Shown here: one piece after another, positions 48,207-57,113 of the stretch
Position numbering within the stretch: position 1 is the first letter of the stretch
Layout: each line of letters starts with the position of its first letter
The notes under the pieces: model-generated
Seen by the model: only the letters and a program-made list of their open reading frames with translations
Databases searched by the model: none
Told to the model about the DNA's origin: nothing
Program-made: the position numbers and the translations under genes
NCBI RefSeq assembly: GCF_000430785.1
Contig: NZ_AUMR01000003.1
Span: 219,149 to 283,148, forward strand
Direction: 5' to 3'
From: Ectobacillus panaciterrae DSM 19096
GTDB lineage: Bacteria > Bacillota > Bacilli > Bacillales > Bacillaceae_G
DNA length: 64,000 nt

Positions 48207-48240
48207 AAAAATCTCTCCCAAACGGGAGAGATTTTTGTGT
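48207..48240 (+). terminator. tkt terminator
   Basis: AAAAATCTCTCCC pairs with GGGAGAGATTTTT around AAAC. Confidence 0.92.
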
Positions 48241-48391
48241 AAAGACGCATGTCTCGAGCCGGCTCCGCTTTTCTTGGTAAAAATCAAGTTTTCGACAGAA
48301 AAAGTTATTTCTTTCTCCGCAGTCAGACAATCCTTTTGCTGTTTTTCTTTTATAATGGAAAGAAAGCTGGTTGTCCAGAGGGGGAAAGAGT

Positions 48392-48838
48392 ATGAGAACG
48401 TATCATCTGTATTTAATTCAAGATGACATTGCGAAGGCGTATTTCGGTCGTGAGTTTATGTTATTCGACTTATTTTCTCGGTTTTCCAGCTCCCGTTCGC
48501 TTTCCGAAAAAAAGATGCTGTACAAACAGATTCAATTTGTTACGAAGCCGCTGAAAATGCTGAAGCTTCATCATAGAGTAGAACAAACGCTATTGTCATA
48601 TCCCTATTACAGAAAAGATGGAGACATTCATATATTGCAGGAGCCGAACCGTCCGGAGCTAGGTACATTAACGATACATCGGCAATATGTAAAAATTGAA
48701 TCGAACGGCAGCTTTGAGGCAGAAACAACATTTTTTGAAATTCTGAGAAAAAACGAATTGACCTTTTTAGCGATGAACTACGAGGAAAATCGGTACGGCT
48801 GGCTAAACCCGATTAAGCAGGAAAGAAAATACGTATAA
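48392..48838 (+). CDS. sirA: Sporulation inhibitor of replication SirA
   Basis: 148 residues matching B. subtilis SirA (YneE), which binds DnaA domain I and blocks new rounds of replication on entry to sporulation. Conserved stretches are HLYLIQDDIAKAYFGRE near the N-terminus and GSFEAETTFFEILRKN, FLAMNYEENRYGWLNPIK near the C-terminus. The ATG at 48392 follows AGAGGGGGA. The tkt-sirA-yneF order matches B. subtilis. Confidence 0.9.
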   Translation: MRTYHLYLIQDDIAKAYFGREFMLFDLFSRFSSSRSLSEKKMLYKQIQFVTKPLKMLKLHHRVEQTLLSYPYYRKDGDIHILQEPNRPELGTLTIHRQYVKIESNGSFEAETTFFEILRKNELTFLAMNYEENRYGWLNPIKQERKYV

Positions 48839-48924
48839 GCACAAAAAAAATGTCGAATACATCCTTGTCTTATTGAAAAGGTTTTAGTACACTTTAATGT
48901 AGACAACATGAAGGAGGAAAAGGT

Positions 48925-49143
48925 ATGCCAGTTTGGGTAGGAGTTCTAGTAGGTGTGCTTGCATTAATTGCAGGCGTAGCGCTAGGATTTTTCATCGCTC
49001 GTCGATATATGATGGATTACTTAAAGAAAAACCCGCCAATTAATGAACAAATGCTGAAAATGATGATGATGCAGATGGGCCAAAAGCCGTCTCAAAAGAA
49101 AATCAATCAAATGCTGCAGGCGATGAACAAACAAATGAAATAA
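48925..49143 (+). CDS. yneF: UPF0154 membrane protein YneF
   Basis: 72 residues with one N-terminal transmembrane helix ([20 protein letters not shown]) and a Met/Lys/Gln-rich cytoplasmic tail ([20 protein letters not shown]). Function unknown, widely conserved. The ATG at 48925 follows AAGGAGGA. Confidence 0.95.
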   Translation: MPVWVGVLVGVLALIAGVALGFFIARRYMMDYLKKNPPINEQMLKMMMMQMGQKPSQKKINQMLQAMNKQMK

Positions 49144-49198
49144 TCAGGAAGGGGGCACTCAATCGCGAGTGTCCTTTCGTTTAGAAAGAGGGGAAAGC

Positions 49199-49400
49199 AT
49201 GAACTGGTCTGGCCCATTCAAATTCCTACGATTTCAATTGAAGAAACGCGTTCCGACTCCTATACGCTGATTGATGTGCGGACACCTGCCGAATTTGAGG
49301 AGGTTCATATTTCTCATGCTGTCAATTACGATCCCTGCTATGAGTTTACGTCACAGCAATATAACATGCCTGTTTGTTCCGTGTTCATTGAAAACGTGGA
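49199..49400 (+). pseudogene. Rhodanese-domain gene remnant (MnmH-like)
   Basis: A start codon after GAGGGGAA opens a short frame that stops within ~22 codons. The adjacent frame carries IPTISIEETRSDSYTLIDVR and TPAEFEEVHISHAVNYD, the N-terminal rhodanese motif of selenouridine synthase/sulfurtransferases. The catalytic Cys region and everything after it are absent. So it is frameshifted and truncated. Confidence 0.65.
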
Positions 49401-49449
49401 AGACGGAACAGAAAAAAGTGAAACAGCAAATTCAGAAAAATGTAAGAGA

Positions 49450-49486
49450 ACAGCAGTTGCTGCCCCAATAGCAACTGCTGTTTTTT
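49450..49486 (+). terminator. Terminator after the rhodanese remnant
   Basis: AACAGCAGTTGCT pairs with AGCAACTGCTGTT, then TTTTTT. Confidence 0.88.
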
Positions 49487-49632
49487 TATTATACATTAGG
49501 CAAGAATGCCTCCGCTTCCAGGAACAGGAGCGAGTGGGGTTCATAATTCGAAGAATAATAAAAATCTTTTAAAGATTATGAAATTTTGTTACACTGAAAT
49601 CATCGTCTGCATTTGCGACAGGGGGTATAAAT

Positions 49633-51387
49633 TTGAAAGTATTTTTCGACTTAGCATGGTTTTTTAAGCAAGAAAGACGATCGTACATTACCGGGATTTT
49701 ATTGCTTCTCGCAGTGGCAATTTTGGAGCTTATTCCGCCAAAGGTGCTCGGCATTGTTGTAGACGAAATCGGAAATGCCGCAATTACGGCGCAAAGTTTA
49801 ATGAAGTGGTGCATCATATTGGCTGCGGTCGGTCTCGCTATGTACAGTCTGCGTTATGTGTGGCGCATTATGATTTTTGGCTCGTCCCTTAAGCTGGCTC
49901 GGCAATTGCGCACGCGTTTGTATGAGCATTTCACAAAGATGAGCCCGTCCTTTTATCAACAATACCGAACGGGAGACTTAATGGCTCACGCAACAAACGA
50001 TATTCAAGCCATTCAACAAACAGCCGGCGCCGGAGTACTCACGTTTGTGGATTCATTGGCAGTCGGCGGTGCTGTTCTCATTACAATGGCAGTTACAATC
50101 AGCTGGAAGCTGACCTTGTTCAGCTTGCTTCCGATGCCGATTATGGCCATCAGCACAAGCTATTATGGAACGTTGCTGCATAAAAGATTCCATAAAGCCC
50201 AGCAAGCCTTCTCGGAAATCAACGATAAAGTGCAAGAAAGCATGAGCGGCATGAAAGTCATTCGCTCCTTCGGTCAAGAGAAGGAAGACTTGGAAGCCTT
50301 CGGGAAAAAATCGGAAGAAGTAGTGCAAAAAAACGTGCTTGTTGCACGCATTGATTCCTTGTTCGATCCGACAATTTCTCTTATTGTAGGATTCTCTTTT
50401 TTAATTGCAGTCGGCTACGGCTCTGTTCTTGTTGTAAACGATGAGCTCACAATCGGTCAGCTCATCACGTTCACGACATATTTAGGAACGCTTATATGGC
50501 CGATGCTCGCATTCGGCTGGCTGTTTAACATCGTAGAGCGCGGCCGTGCCTCCTATGATCGCGTCAGCCGCTTATTGGCGGAGAAGCCTGCCGTAAACGA
50601 TAGACAAAACGCGGCAGATGCTGTGCCGAGCGGTGATATAGCTTACCGTATCGACCGTTTTTCTTATCAGGAAAACGAAGTAACGAATCTTGAAAACATG
50701 CATTTTACCTTAAAAAAGGGTGAAACGCTTGGCATTGTCGGACGCACCGGGGCTGGAAAAACTACATTGCTGAAATGTCTCATCCGAGAATATGACCACA
50801 CAGATGGAAGCATTACGATTGCCGGCACAGATATTCGCAATATGACGCTGCATAGTTTGCGTTCCGCCATTTCCTACGTGCCGCAAGATCATTTTCTGTT
50901 TTCGGCAACTCTTGCCGATAATATCGCGTTCGGCAAACCGAATGCAGACTATAAAGAGATTATCAGTGCGGCGCAAATCGCATGCATTCATGAAGATATT
51001 GCTTCGTTTCCGGATGCCTACGAAACGATTGTCGGAGAGCGGGGTGTTTCCTTATCGGGAGGACAAAAGCAGCGCGTTTCCATCGCGAGAGCGCTTTTGA
51101 CGAACGCGGAAATTCTCATTCTCGATGATTGCTTATCCGCTGTTGATGCCAAAACAGAGGAAAAGATTTTGACGGCTCTGAAGCGGGAGCGTGAACAAAA
51201 AACAACGATTATTACAGCGCATCGCCTCAGTGCAATTCAACATGCGAACTTAATTTTAGTCATTGAAGACGGGCGCATCGCACAGCGAGGTGCGCATGAA
51301 CAACTCATGAGCGAAGACGGCTGGTATAAAGATATGTTTGAACGCCAGCAGCTCGAATCGCTCGTGGAGCAAGGAGGAGTATCATGA
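49633..51387 (+). CDS. Heterodimeric ABC exporter, subunit 1 (degenerate ATP site)
   Basis: 584 residues: six-helix ABC transmembrane domain (~1-320) fused to a nucleotide-binding domain. Walker A is GRTGAGKTTLL and the signature is the canonical LSGGQKQR. The residue after Walker B is Asp not Glu (LILDDCLSAVDAKT), so its own site should be hydrolytically weak. This is the pattern of heterodimeric multidrug-type exporters. The TTG start at 49633 follows AGGGGG. It overlaps subunit 2 by 4 nt. Substrate unknown. Confidence 0.92.
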   Translation: MKVFFDLAWFFKQERRSYITGILLLLAVAILELIPPKVLGIVVDEIGNAAITAQSLMKWCIILAAVGLAMYSLRYVWRIMIFGSSLKLARQLRTRLYEHFTKMSPSFYQQYRTGDLMAHATNDIQAIQQTAGAGVLTFVDSLAVGGAVLITMAVTISWKLTLFSLLPMPIMAISTSYYGTLLHKRFHKAQQAFSEINDKVQESMSGMKVIRSFGQEKEDLEAFGKKSEEVVQKNVLVARIDSLFDPTISLIVGFSFLIAVGYGSVLVVNDELTIGQLITFTTYLGTLIWPMLAFGWLFNIVERGRASYDRVSRLLAEKPAVNDRQNAADAVPSGDIAYRIDRFSYQENEVTNLENMHFTLKKGETLGIVGRTGAGKTTLLKCLIREYDHTDGSITIAGTDIRNMTLHSLRSAISYVPQDHFLFSATLADNIAFGKPNADYKEIISAAQIACIHEDIASFPDAYETIVGERGVSLSGGQKQRVSIARALLTNAEILILDDCLSAVDAKTEEKILTALKREREQKTTIITAHRLSAIQHANLILVIEDGRIAQRGAHEQLMSEDGWYKDMFERQQLESLVEQGGVS

Positions 51388-53135
51388 AGCGCGACTTAAG
51401 GCGTCTCTTATCCTATATGCGCCCTTACAAAGGCCTGCTGACGCTTGCCTTCGTATTTCTCGTCGGAGCCACAGCGGCAGAGATGGCAGGCCCGTTTTTG
51501 ATTAAAATGTTTATCGATGAGCATTTAGTGCCGCGTGATTTTGATAAGCAGGCCATTATGATATTATTTATCGCATATTTTGTGCTGCATATTGTGAAAG
51601 TCATCCTAACGTATTTAAACCTGTTATATTTTCAAAACATTGCTTTTAAAATTGTCCAAGACATCCGGGTGCAAGTATATGATCATGTACAGAAGCTGGC
51701 GCTCGGTTTTTTCGATCGTACGCCGATCGGTACGATTGTATCCCGCGTGACAAACGATACGGAAGCGATTAAAGATTTTTTCGTAAGCGTGCTTTCTACA
51801 TTTGTCAAAAACATCGTGTTTCTCGTGGGGATTTTAACCGCAATGTTCTTGCTGAATGTGAAGCTGGCGCTGTTTTGCTTAGTGCTGCTCCCAGTCATCG
51901 GGACAATCATGATGACATACCGGAGAAAAAGCTCCGTGTTTTACGCGGAAATCCGCAATCAGCTCAGTCAGCTGAACGCAAAGTTGAATGAGTCCATCCA
52001 GGGAATGAGCATCATTCAAGTCTTTCGCCAGGAACGCCGCTTGCGCAGGGAATTTGAAGAGGTGAACGGACGGCATTACAACGCCGCCCGCAAAAACTTG
52101 AAGCTCGATGCCTTGTTCCTTCGCCCAGCAACTGATCTTGTGCATATCTTTGCCGTTATCCTCATCCTCAGTTTGTTCGGCGCGGACGCTTTAAACAGCC
52201 CGGTTGAAGTTGGGGTCTTATACGCATTCGTCAACTACATTGACCGCTTCTTTGAGCCGGTCAACGAAATGATGATGAAGCTCTCTCTCTTCCAGCAGGC
52301 ACTCGTTTCATCATCACGTGTATTTGAGCTGATGGACGAAGACGACTTGGCACCTGTTCAGAAAGGAAACGGCAAGCCGCTCATGACAGAAGGAGGCATT
52401 GCGTTTCGCAACGTCACATTTTCCTATGATGGCAAGCGCGACGTATTAAACGATATCTCCTTTGAAGTGAAGCCTGGTCAAACCGTCGCCTTCGTCGGCC
52501 ACACTGGAAGCGGAAAAAGCACGATTATGAACTTATTGATGCGCTTTTACGATATTCAAAAAGGAGAAATACTCATCGACGGCGTAAACCTCGTGCAATA
52601 TGAAGAGCAGGAAATCCGCGGCCACATCGGTCTCGTTCTGCAGGATGCTTTCTTATTTGCGGGAACGGTGAAGCAGAACATTCGCATGTATGATGAGTCC
52701 ATCACGGATGCAGAAGTGGAAGAAGCTGCAAAATTCGTGCAGGCTGATTCTTTCATCGCTCAGCTGCAGGAAGGATATGACACAGAAGTCGTAGAAAGAG
52801 GAGCCGCATTTTCAAGCGGTCAGCGTCAGCTCGTTACATTTGCCCGGACGATTGCTGCAAACCCGAAAATTCTCGTACTCGATGAAGCAACAGCAAACAT
52901 CGATACAGAAACGGAAGAAGCAATCCAAACAGCGCTGCACCGTATGAGAGAAGGCCGCACTACAATTGCGATTGCACATCGTTTGTCTACGATTCAAGAT
53001 GCGGATCAAATCTTCGTCATGCATCACGGACGTATTGTGGAGCAAGGGAATCATCAGGAGCTGCTGGCGAAGAAGGGGTTATATTATAATATGTATTTGC
53101 TTCAAAACAAAGGAAGCTTTCAAAAAGCCTTGTAG
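51384..53135 (+). CDS. Heterodimeric ABC exporter, subunit 2
   Basis: 583 residues with the same fused layout. Walker A is GHTGSGKSTIMN and the catalytic Glu is present (LVLDEATANIDTET), but the signature is altered to FSSGQRQL. That changed signature would face the weak site of subunit 1, giving one active and one degenerate site, as expected for the pair. The ATG at 51384 sits in a 4-nt overlap with its partner, with AAGGAGGAG upstream. Confidence 0.92.
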   Translation: MKRDLRRLLSYMRPYKGLLTLAFVFLVGATAAEMAGPFLIKMFIDEHLVPRDFDKQAIMILFIAYFVLHIVKVILTYLNLLYFQNIAFKIVQDIRVQVYDHVQKLALGFFDRTPIGTIVSRVTNDTEAIKDFFVSVLSTFVKNIVFLVGILTAMFLLNVKLALFCLVLLPVIGTIMMTYRRKSSVFYAEIRNQLSQLNAKLNESIQGMSIIQVFRQERRLRREFEEVNGRHYNAARKNLKLDALFLRPATDLVHIFAVILILSLFGADALNSPVEVGVLYAFVNYIDRFFEPVNEMMMKLSLFQQALVSSSRVFELMDEDDLAPVQKGNGKPLMTEGGIAFRNVTFSYDGKRDVLNDISFEVKPGQTVAFVGHTGSGKSTIMNLLMRFYDIQKGEILIDGVNLVQYEEQEIRGHIGLVLQDAFLFAGTVKQNIRMYDESITDAEVEEAAKFVQADSFIAQLQEGYDTEVVERGAAFSSGQRQLVTFARTIAANPKILVLDEATANIDTETEEAIQTALHRMREGRTTIAIAHRLSTIQDADQIFVMHHGRIVEQGNHQELLAKKGLYYNMYLLQNKGSFQKAL

Positions 53136-53221
53136 TAGCGAGGCTTTTGAAGGCTCCTTTTTTCTTTTGGCTGTTTTCGTGATAATTGTTGCTATAACCC
53201 GGTTTTTATGAAGTTTTTTAA

Positions 53222-53422
53222 ATTTATCATTCCAGCCCAGAAGCCCCCTTCTTCAACTGCGTGAAGGGCAGAGACGGGTTATCTATTGAAGATACTTCGG
53301 ATTGACGGTATAGCGTACTTCTCCTGTTGAACGGAGGGGGTTCTGGACGCCCTTGTCAGCGGAGCAAGAGGAACTGGAATCCCCCACAGGCGGCATCAGC
53401 TGATAAGTGGGGGGAGTTCAAT
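53222..53422 (+). mobile_element. Short IS200/IS605-type remnant without tnpB
   Basis: The first ~125 bp are the inverted partner of 45965-46105. The last ~60 bp have the right-end form GGAATCCCCCAC, a CATCAGCTGATAAG palindrome, GTGGGGGGAGTTCAA. No transposase frame remains. Confidence 0.68.
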
Positions 53423-53460
53423 GTATATTTTAGTATAATAAGGAAAAAAGGAGGTATTGT

Positions 53461-53571
53461 ATGGATAAAGAGAGAAAATCTTTATGGAAATCATTAGTCA
53501 ATAATGGTTTCTTGGGTGCAATCTTTGTAATGTTTGTTGGGATAATCACCCTTATTTATGTTCTTATTTAA
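53461..53571 (+). CDS. 36-residue single-span membrane peptide
   Basis: A short basic N-terminus (MDKERKSLWKSLVN) then one hydrophobic helix (FLGAIFVMFVGIITLIYVLI) to the stop. A perfect AAAAGGAGGT site stands at ideal distance. It could be a small membrane regulator or toxin-like peptide; no family recognised. Confidence 0.55.
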   Translation: MDKERKSLWKSLVNNGFLGAIFVMFVGIITLIYVLI

Positions 53572-53683
53572 GAAATTATAGGTAATGTAAAACAGCAGAA
53601 TGTTAATCCGATATTGTAAGTAATACCCCGATTTCTCTAAAAAGTCCTTACTCAAGGTCTTTTTTATGCACCCTTAAACGTGG

Positions 53684-53880
53684 CTATCCATCTATTTCCA
53701 TTGCACTGATACGCCCTCGACCTGCTGTTTTGGATTTACGGTCATACGCAACCAATACACAGGTCTGTTCCTTTGAGATCCCACGTTTCTTAGTAACTCT
53801 GCCACGCTTGCGAGGTTCTTGGAAAGTAATGTTCTTCTTGCCTTTCTGAGGCTCAAGAAAATACGTTGCAGAACTTTTGA
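53684..53880 (-). mobile_element. IS1595/ISXO2-type transposase fragment
   Basis: About 60 residues (EPRKRGRVTKKRGISKEQTC, VLVAYDRKSKTAGRGRISAM) match the middle of IS1595-family transposases. Both ends and the full catalytic triad are missing. Confidence 0.6.
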
Positions 53881-53959
53881 TAATCCCTTTTAACACACCA
53901 AAGCCGATGCTTTTTAAGTTCATTAACCAGATAATTAGAAATAAGAAAGCGATTATCAT

Positions 53960-54379
53960 AATATTTATTATATTTATAATGTTACACGGTTCAGAAATAT
54001 ATAAAGTTATTTTTAAAAGAAAGCTTATTTGACCCCCTTAAAAATAAGAATCCTTGCGAATACATATAAGGGGACAGCTTAAAGAAGTAAAAACAATTAG
54101 AATTCCTATGCACGATTTCATCAGATAGCTATGTTACGAAAACGATAGGAATACTATTCTTTAATTTTATCAATATAGATACTTATAAAGTCTATGAAAG
54201 ATAAAACTGAGTGATAGCTACATGCTTATGCAGCATATAAATTTTACATCTATGCCGTTTGCATATCTTATCAGTTTTAACTTTTGGTTTTTTGTAATGA
54301 AAATTTGTTTAAGAAACGGGACGTACATTCGCAGCTTTTTTAATTCTTAGAAATTATGATGAAAAGGAGATGATAGCTA
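53960..54379. other. Spacer without recognised features
   Basis: About 420 AT-rich bases. No gene, repeat or strong promoter recognised. Confidence 0.4.
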
Positions 54380-54658
54380 GTGTTTCGAATCAGCGGCAAA
54401 CTAAAGCAGCTTGAGGAAGCCGGACGACTTTCTATTGAGTTTACAGATGATAAAACTGTATATGGTGACTCTTTTTTACTTGATACGATAGAGGAGTATG
54501 CAAAAGCGTATCGAGGTAGAAACATTCCAGGCAGTAACTATAAACCAGCTACGGAAAAACCTCTAGATGATGGATTAGCAATTGTATTCTGGATGCGATA
54601 TTTATGCACTGATATTAAAGCAGAGGGCGATATTCCGAAACTTCGGGTAAAGTGGTAA
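54380..54658 (+). CDS. Hypothetical protein, 92 residues
   Basis: GTG start after AAAGGAGATGA. The soluble mixed alpha/beta sequence (MFRISGKLKQLEEAGRLSIE) has no known motif. Lies in the accessory stretch next to another unknown gene on the same strand. Confidence 0.5.
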   Translation: MFRISGKLKQLEEAGRLSIEFTDDKTVYGDSFLLDTIEEYAKAYRGRNIPGSNYKPATEKPLDDGLAIVFWMRYLCTDIKAEGDIPKLRVKW

Positions 54659-54753
54659 TGGTTTTACAGTTTGTCGATAGTGCATAAACGCAACAACCAG
54701 TATGTCCAAGCTTCCTAGATTTATTGCACTAGAACCGTTCAAGGAGGAAAGTT

Positions 54754-55317
54754 ATGCCTTATTACAAAATTGATAGAAACTTGATATTCCTACATAAGAA
54801 AAATTACTACCTCTTAGATGATCTTGCATTAAATCAAAAAGATGATGTATGGAGACAAGAAAGGGAAGAAAATAAAGAGGCAGATAAGCTCAAATACAAC
54901 AAGCTACAGGAGATATACAAGACCTCTAATCCTGATGACTTTTACAGAGAATGGGTGTACTTTGAGCTATTGGAGAAAGATGCTAAGGAGGACTTACCTT
55001 ACCTCCTGTATGACTACTGTACCCTCAATAAGAATGTTACTTTCAGAGAGTTAAGAGATGAGGATGCCGTGCCTTTCCTGCCTGACCTTGCTCAGAAAAA
55101 TATTGACTCTAGATATGAGGTAACAGTATTCAGCCAGAGCTTATTTAAAAAGAAAAAGCTATTCTCATTCATCATTGATACGAGAAAGCTCATGTTAATT
55201 GCAGGAGAGCTTAGTAAGTTTGGTGTAGCCATGCAGGATTACACTATATATTTTGGTAAAGAGGTTGTAATCTTAGATAATGATGTAACCATAGAAAATA
55301 CTAAAGAAGGCATTTAA
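54754..55317 (+). CDS. Hypothetical protein, 187 residues
   Basis: The ATG at 54754 follows a strong CAAGGAGGAAA site. Highly charged, rich in Lys, Asp, Glu and Tyr, without signal or membrane segment (MPYYKIDRNLIFLHKKNYYL at the start). A clear terminator follows at 55408. I do not recognise it; composition suggests phage or mobile-element origin. Confidence 0.55.
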   Translation: MPYYKIDRNLIFLHKKNYYLLDDLALNQKDDVWRQEREENKEADKLKYNKLQEIYKTSNPDDFYREWVYFELLEKDAKEDLPYLLYDYCTLNKNVTFRELRDEDAVPFLPDLAQKNIDSRYEVTVFSQSLFKKKKLFSFIIDTRKLMLIAGELSKFGVAMQDYTIYFGKEVVILDNDVTIENTKEGI

Positions 55318-55407
55318 CATCCGCTTTTATTTACCCAAAAATTGTCTTAGCGGTACTACGTTATTAAATTTTTAGGTTCTGATAAAGATAGTTATTGATA
55401 CCGATAT

Positions 55408-55446
55408 AAAAAAGGAAGACCTCCAAGACGTTCTGGAGGTCTTCCT
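55408..55446 (+). terminator. Terminator after the 187-residue gene
   Basis: AGGAAGACCTCCA pairs with TGGAGGTCTTCCT around AGACGTTC. The T-run is short. Confidence 0.7.
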
Positions 55447-55484
55447 ATGCTTGTTTAATAAATATACTTATTAGTGCAATAAGA

Positions 55485-55613
55485 TTATAACTCTTTATAC
55501 ACAAATTCTCTGTATTTTGTAAATCCATGCTTTTTGCAGAAGTTTTTCATAATATTATTTTCAAACCAATAATCTAATTGTTCTGGTGAAAAAAATCTCT
55601 GAAACTTAGACAT
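55485..55613 (-). CDS. 42-codon frame, doubtful
   Basis: Reads MSKFQRFFSPEQLDYWFENN and ends KYREFVYKEL. Composition is protein-like, but the ribosome-binding site is weak and no family is recognised. It may be a gene fragment. Confidence 0.25.
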   Translation of the reverse strand: MSKFQRFFSPEQLDYWFENNIMKNFCKKHGFTKYREFVYKEL

Positions 55614-55629
55614 ACTGGACACTACTGCT

Positions 55630-55810
55630 CTACAAAAGATGTGTAATCGGTATGGAAATGAAAAATTCGTTCAAGTGGAAGCCTGATACTATTTTGTTAA
55701 CGGTAAGCGGCATCGGAGCTATGTATATGGTAAAAAAGGACAACTTCACCAAAGGGTGAACTCTGTCCAAAATGAAGTCGAATTTATTCATAAGTTATTT
55801 AGGTTAACTG
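55630..55810 (+). mobile_element. Possible IS6-type transposase scrap
   Basis: A short frame reads NSFKWKPDTILLTV, close to the N-terminal FxWKHxxPDIILLTV of IS6/IS26-type transposases, then ends. Downstream frames look like debris. Confidence 0.35.
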
Positions 55811-55889
55811 CTTAATCTCAAGGTTAACAGGATATTGCTGTTCTATGGTTCTAGCGAATTATTTTTGCACAAGAACCCGTAATGCTCAA

Positions 55890-56216
55890 CTAGTGGAGAT
55901 AGCGGAACGCAGTATTCTTCTTTTCTGGATATTGACTTGTAATTCTAAGCGGTTGCTGTAAATCAGTTACTAGCTCAAGAAAACGTAAAGCAAGTTTCGA
56001 TGGAAACAGACTAAACTCAAAAATCGCACTAAAATCAAATGTATAAGAAGAGTTGTTATACTCATCTTTCATTGATTTTATAATTAAAAAATCAAGCTGA
56101 TGACTGAGATGTAGAACACTTGGATGTTGGAGATCAAAATTATGTTCCTCTGCCGTATTTGTTAACAATTTTTTCATTCTTTCAATTTCAACTGTTAATT
56201 CCATTTTTGTATCCAT
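55890..56216 (-). CDS. Spo0E-like aspartyl-phosphate phosphatase family protein
   Basis: 108 residues. The first ~55 match the Spo0E helical hairpin: EIERMKKLLTNTAEEH followed by LSHQLDFLIIK, the family motif SQxLDxLI with His for Gln. Members dephosphorylate Spo0A and delay sporulation. The C-terminal ~50 residues are an extra, unrecognised part. The ATG at 56216 follows AAAGGGTG. Confidence 0.7.
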   Translation of the reverse strand: MDTKMELTVEIERMKKLLTNTAEEHNFDLQHPSVLHLSHQLDFLIIKSMKDEYNNSSYTFDFSAIFEFSLFPSKLALRFLELVTDLQQPLRITSQYPEKKNTAFRYLH

Positions 56217-57113
56217 TTTCGACACCCTTTCAAATCATCTATACTCTTAATTATTCGGAATTTTTATGTATTTTCCTACATTATTTCTTCGACAAATACT
56301 GATATAAAACTTTCTAAAATAAAAATAATCCTCCTGAGTTAACAGCAAGGCTCTTTCTGTTTACTGTCTACTCAGAAGGAATAATATCATAAAACATGGC
56401 TCTTTTTGTACTTTTTAATCTATGCCAAGTAAATTTTATATGAAGTAACCCAACTAAAAGGAATACATAACTTTGTAGACTAGCCAATCCTACTCCGGTT
56501 ATTCTCGAAAACTACTTGGGGTTTGAAGATTTTTCCTGTTTTATGATAAGAATTATCTGCTTTATCTTAATTTTTGCTAATTTCATCCTGAAATTCATTC
56601 TTTATGAACATCATCAGGTAAAATAACTTACAAGGATACGAGAGGGATAAAAATCAGAAAATTCTTATAAAAACTATTCCTGACTATTGTTTATCAAATC
56701 GTGTGATTCTGACAGGGAAAGATAGACTCTCAATTCAAAATGACATGATACTAGGATTAAAGGATTTTATCTGAGTTGTTGATGTCAAAGCGGTGCCCTA
56801 TACGTTAGGAACATCATCACTCAAAGTTAATTGGTGCGGAGATAAAATATTCACCAAAATCAACAAGATTCCTAAGCAACTACCTTTTCAAACAGACTCT
56901 ATCATACAGAAAAGGATGAATGAAGGTCAATTTTCTCTCATCAATCCCCCCATCTCAGATGCCAACTTCGTATGCGCAAGTATACTAAACCACATTGATT
57001 ACGCAATTTTGAAAGCGGTTACTATCATGAAAAAAGTAACTAGACTTCAACGGTTAAACTCATGAAAAAATTATTATGTAACTTAAAATTTTATAAGAAT
57101 GGGAGCGATTATT
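56217..57113. other. Spacer with an inverted repeat and a decayed reading frame
   Basis: An imperfect hairpin (TCCTCCTGAGT with ACTCAGAAGGA, 56329-56380) lies downstream of nothing recognisable. From ~56640 to 57065 one frame, with a single TGA at 56772, reads through GKDRLSIQNDMILGLKDF and VVDVKAVPYTLGTSSLKVNW. It has no ribosome-binding site. I cannot identify it; it is likely a gene relic. Confidence 0.4.
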
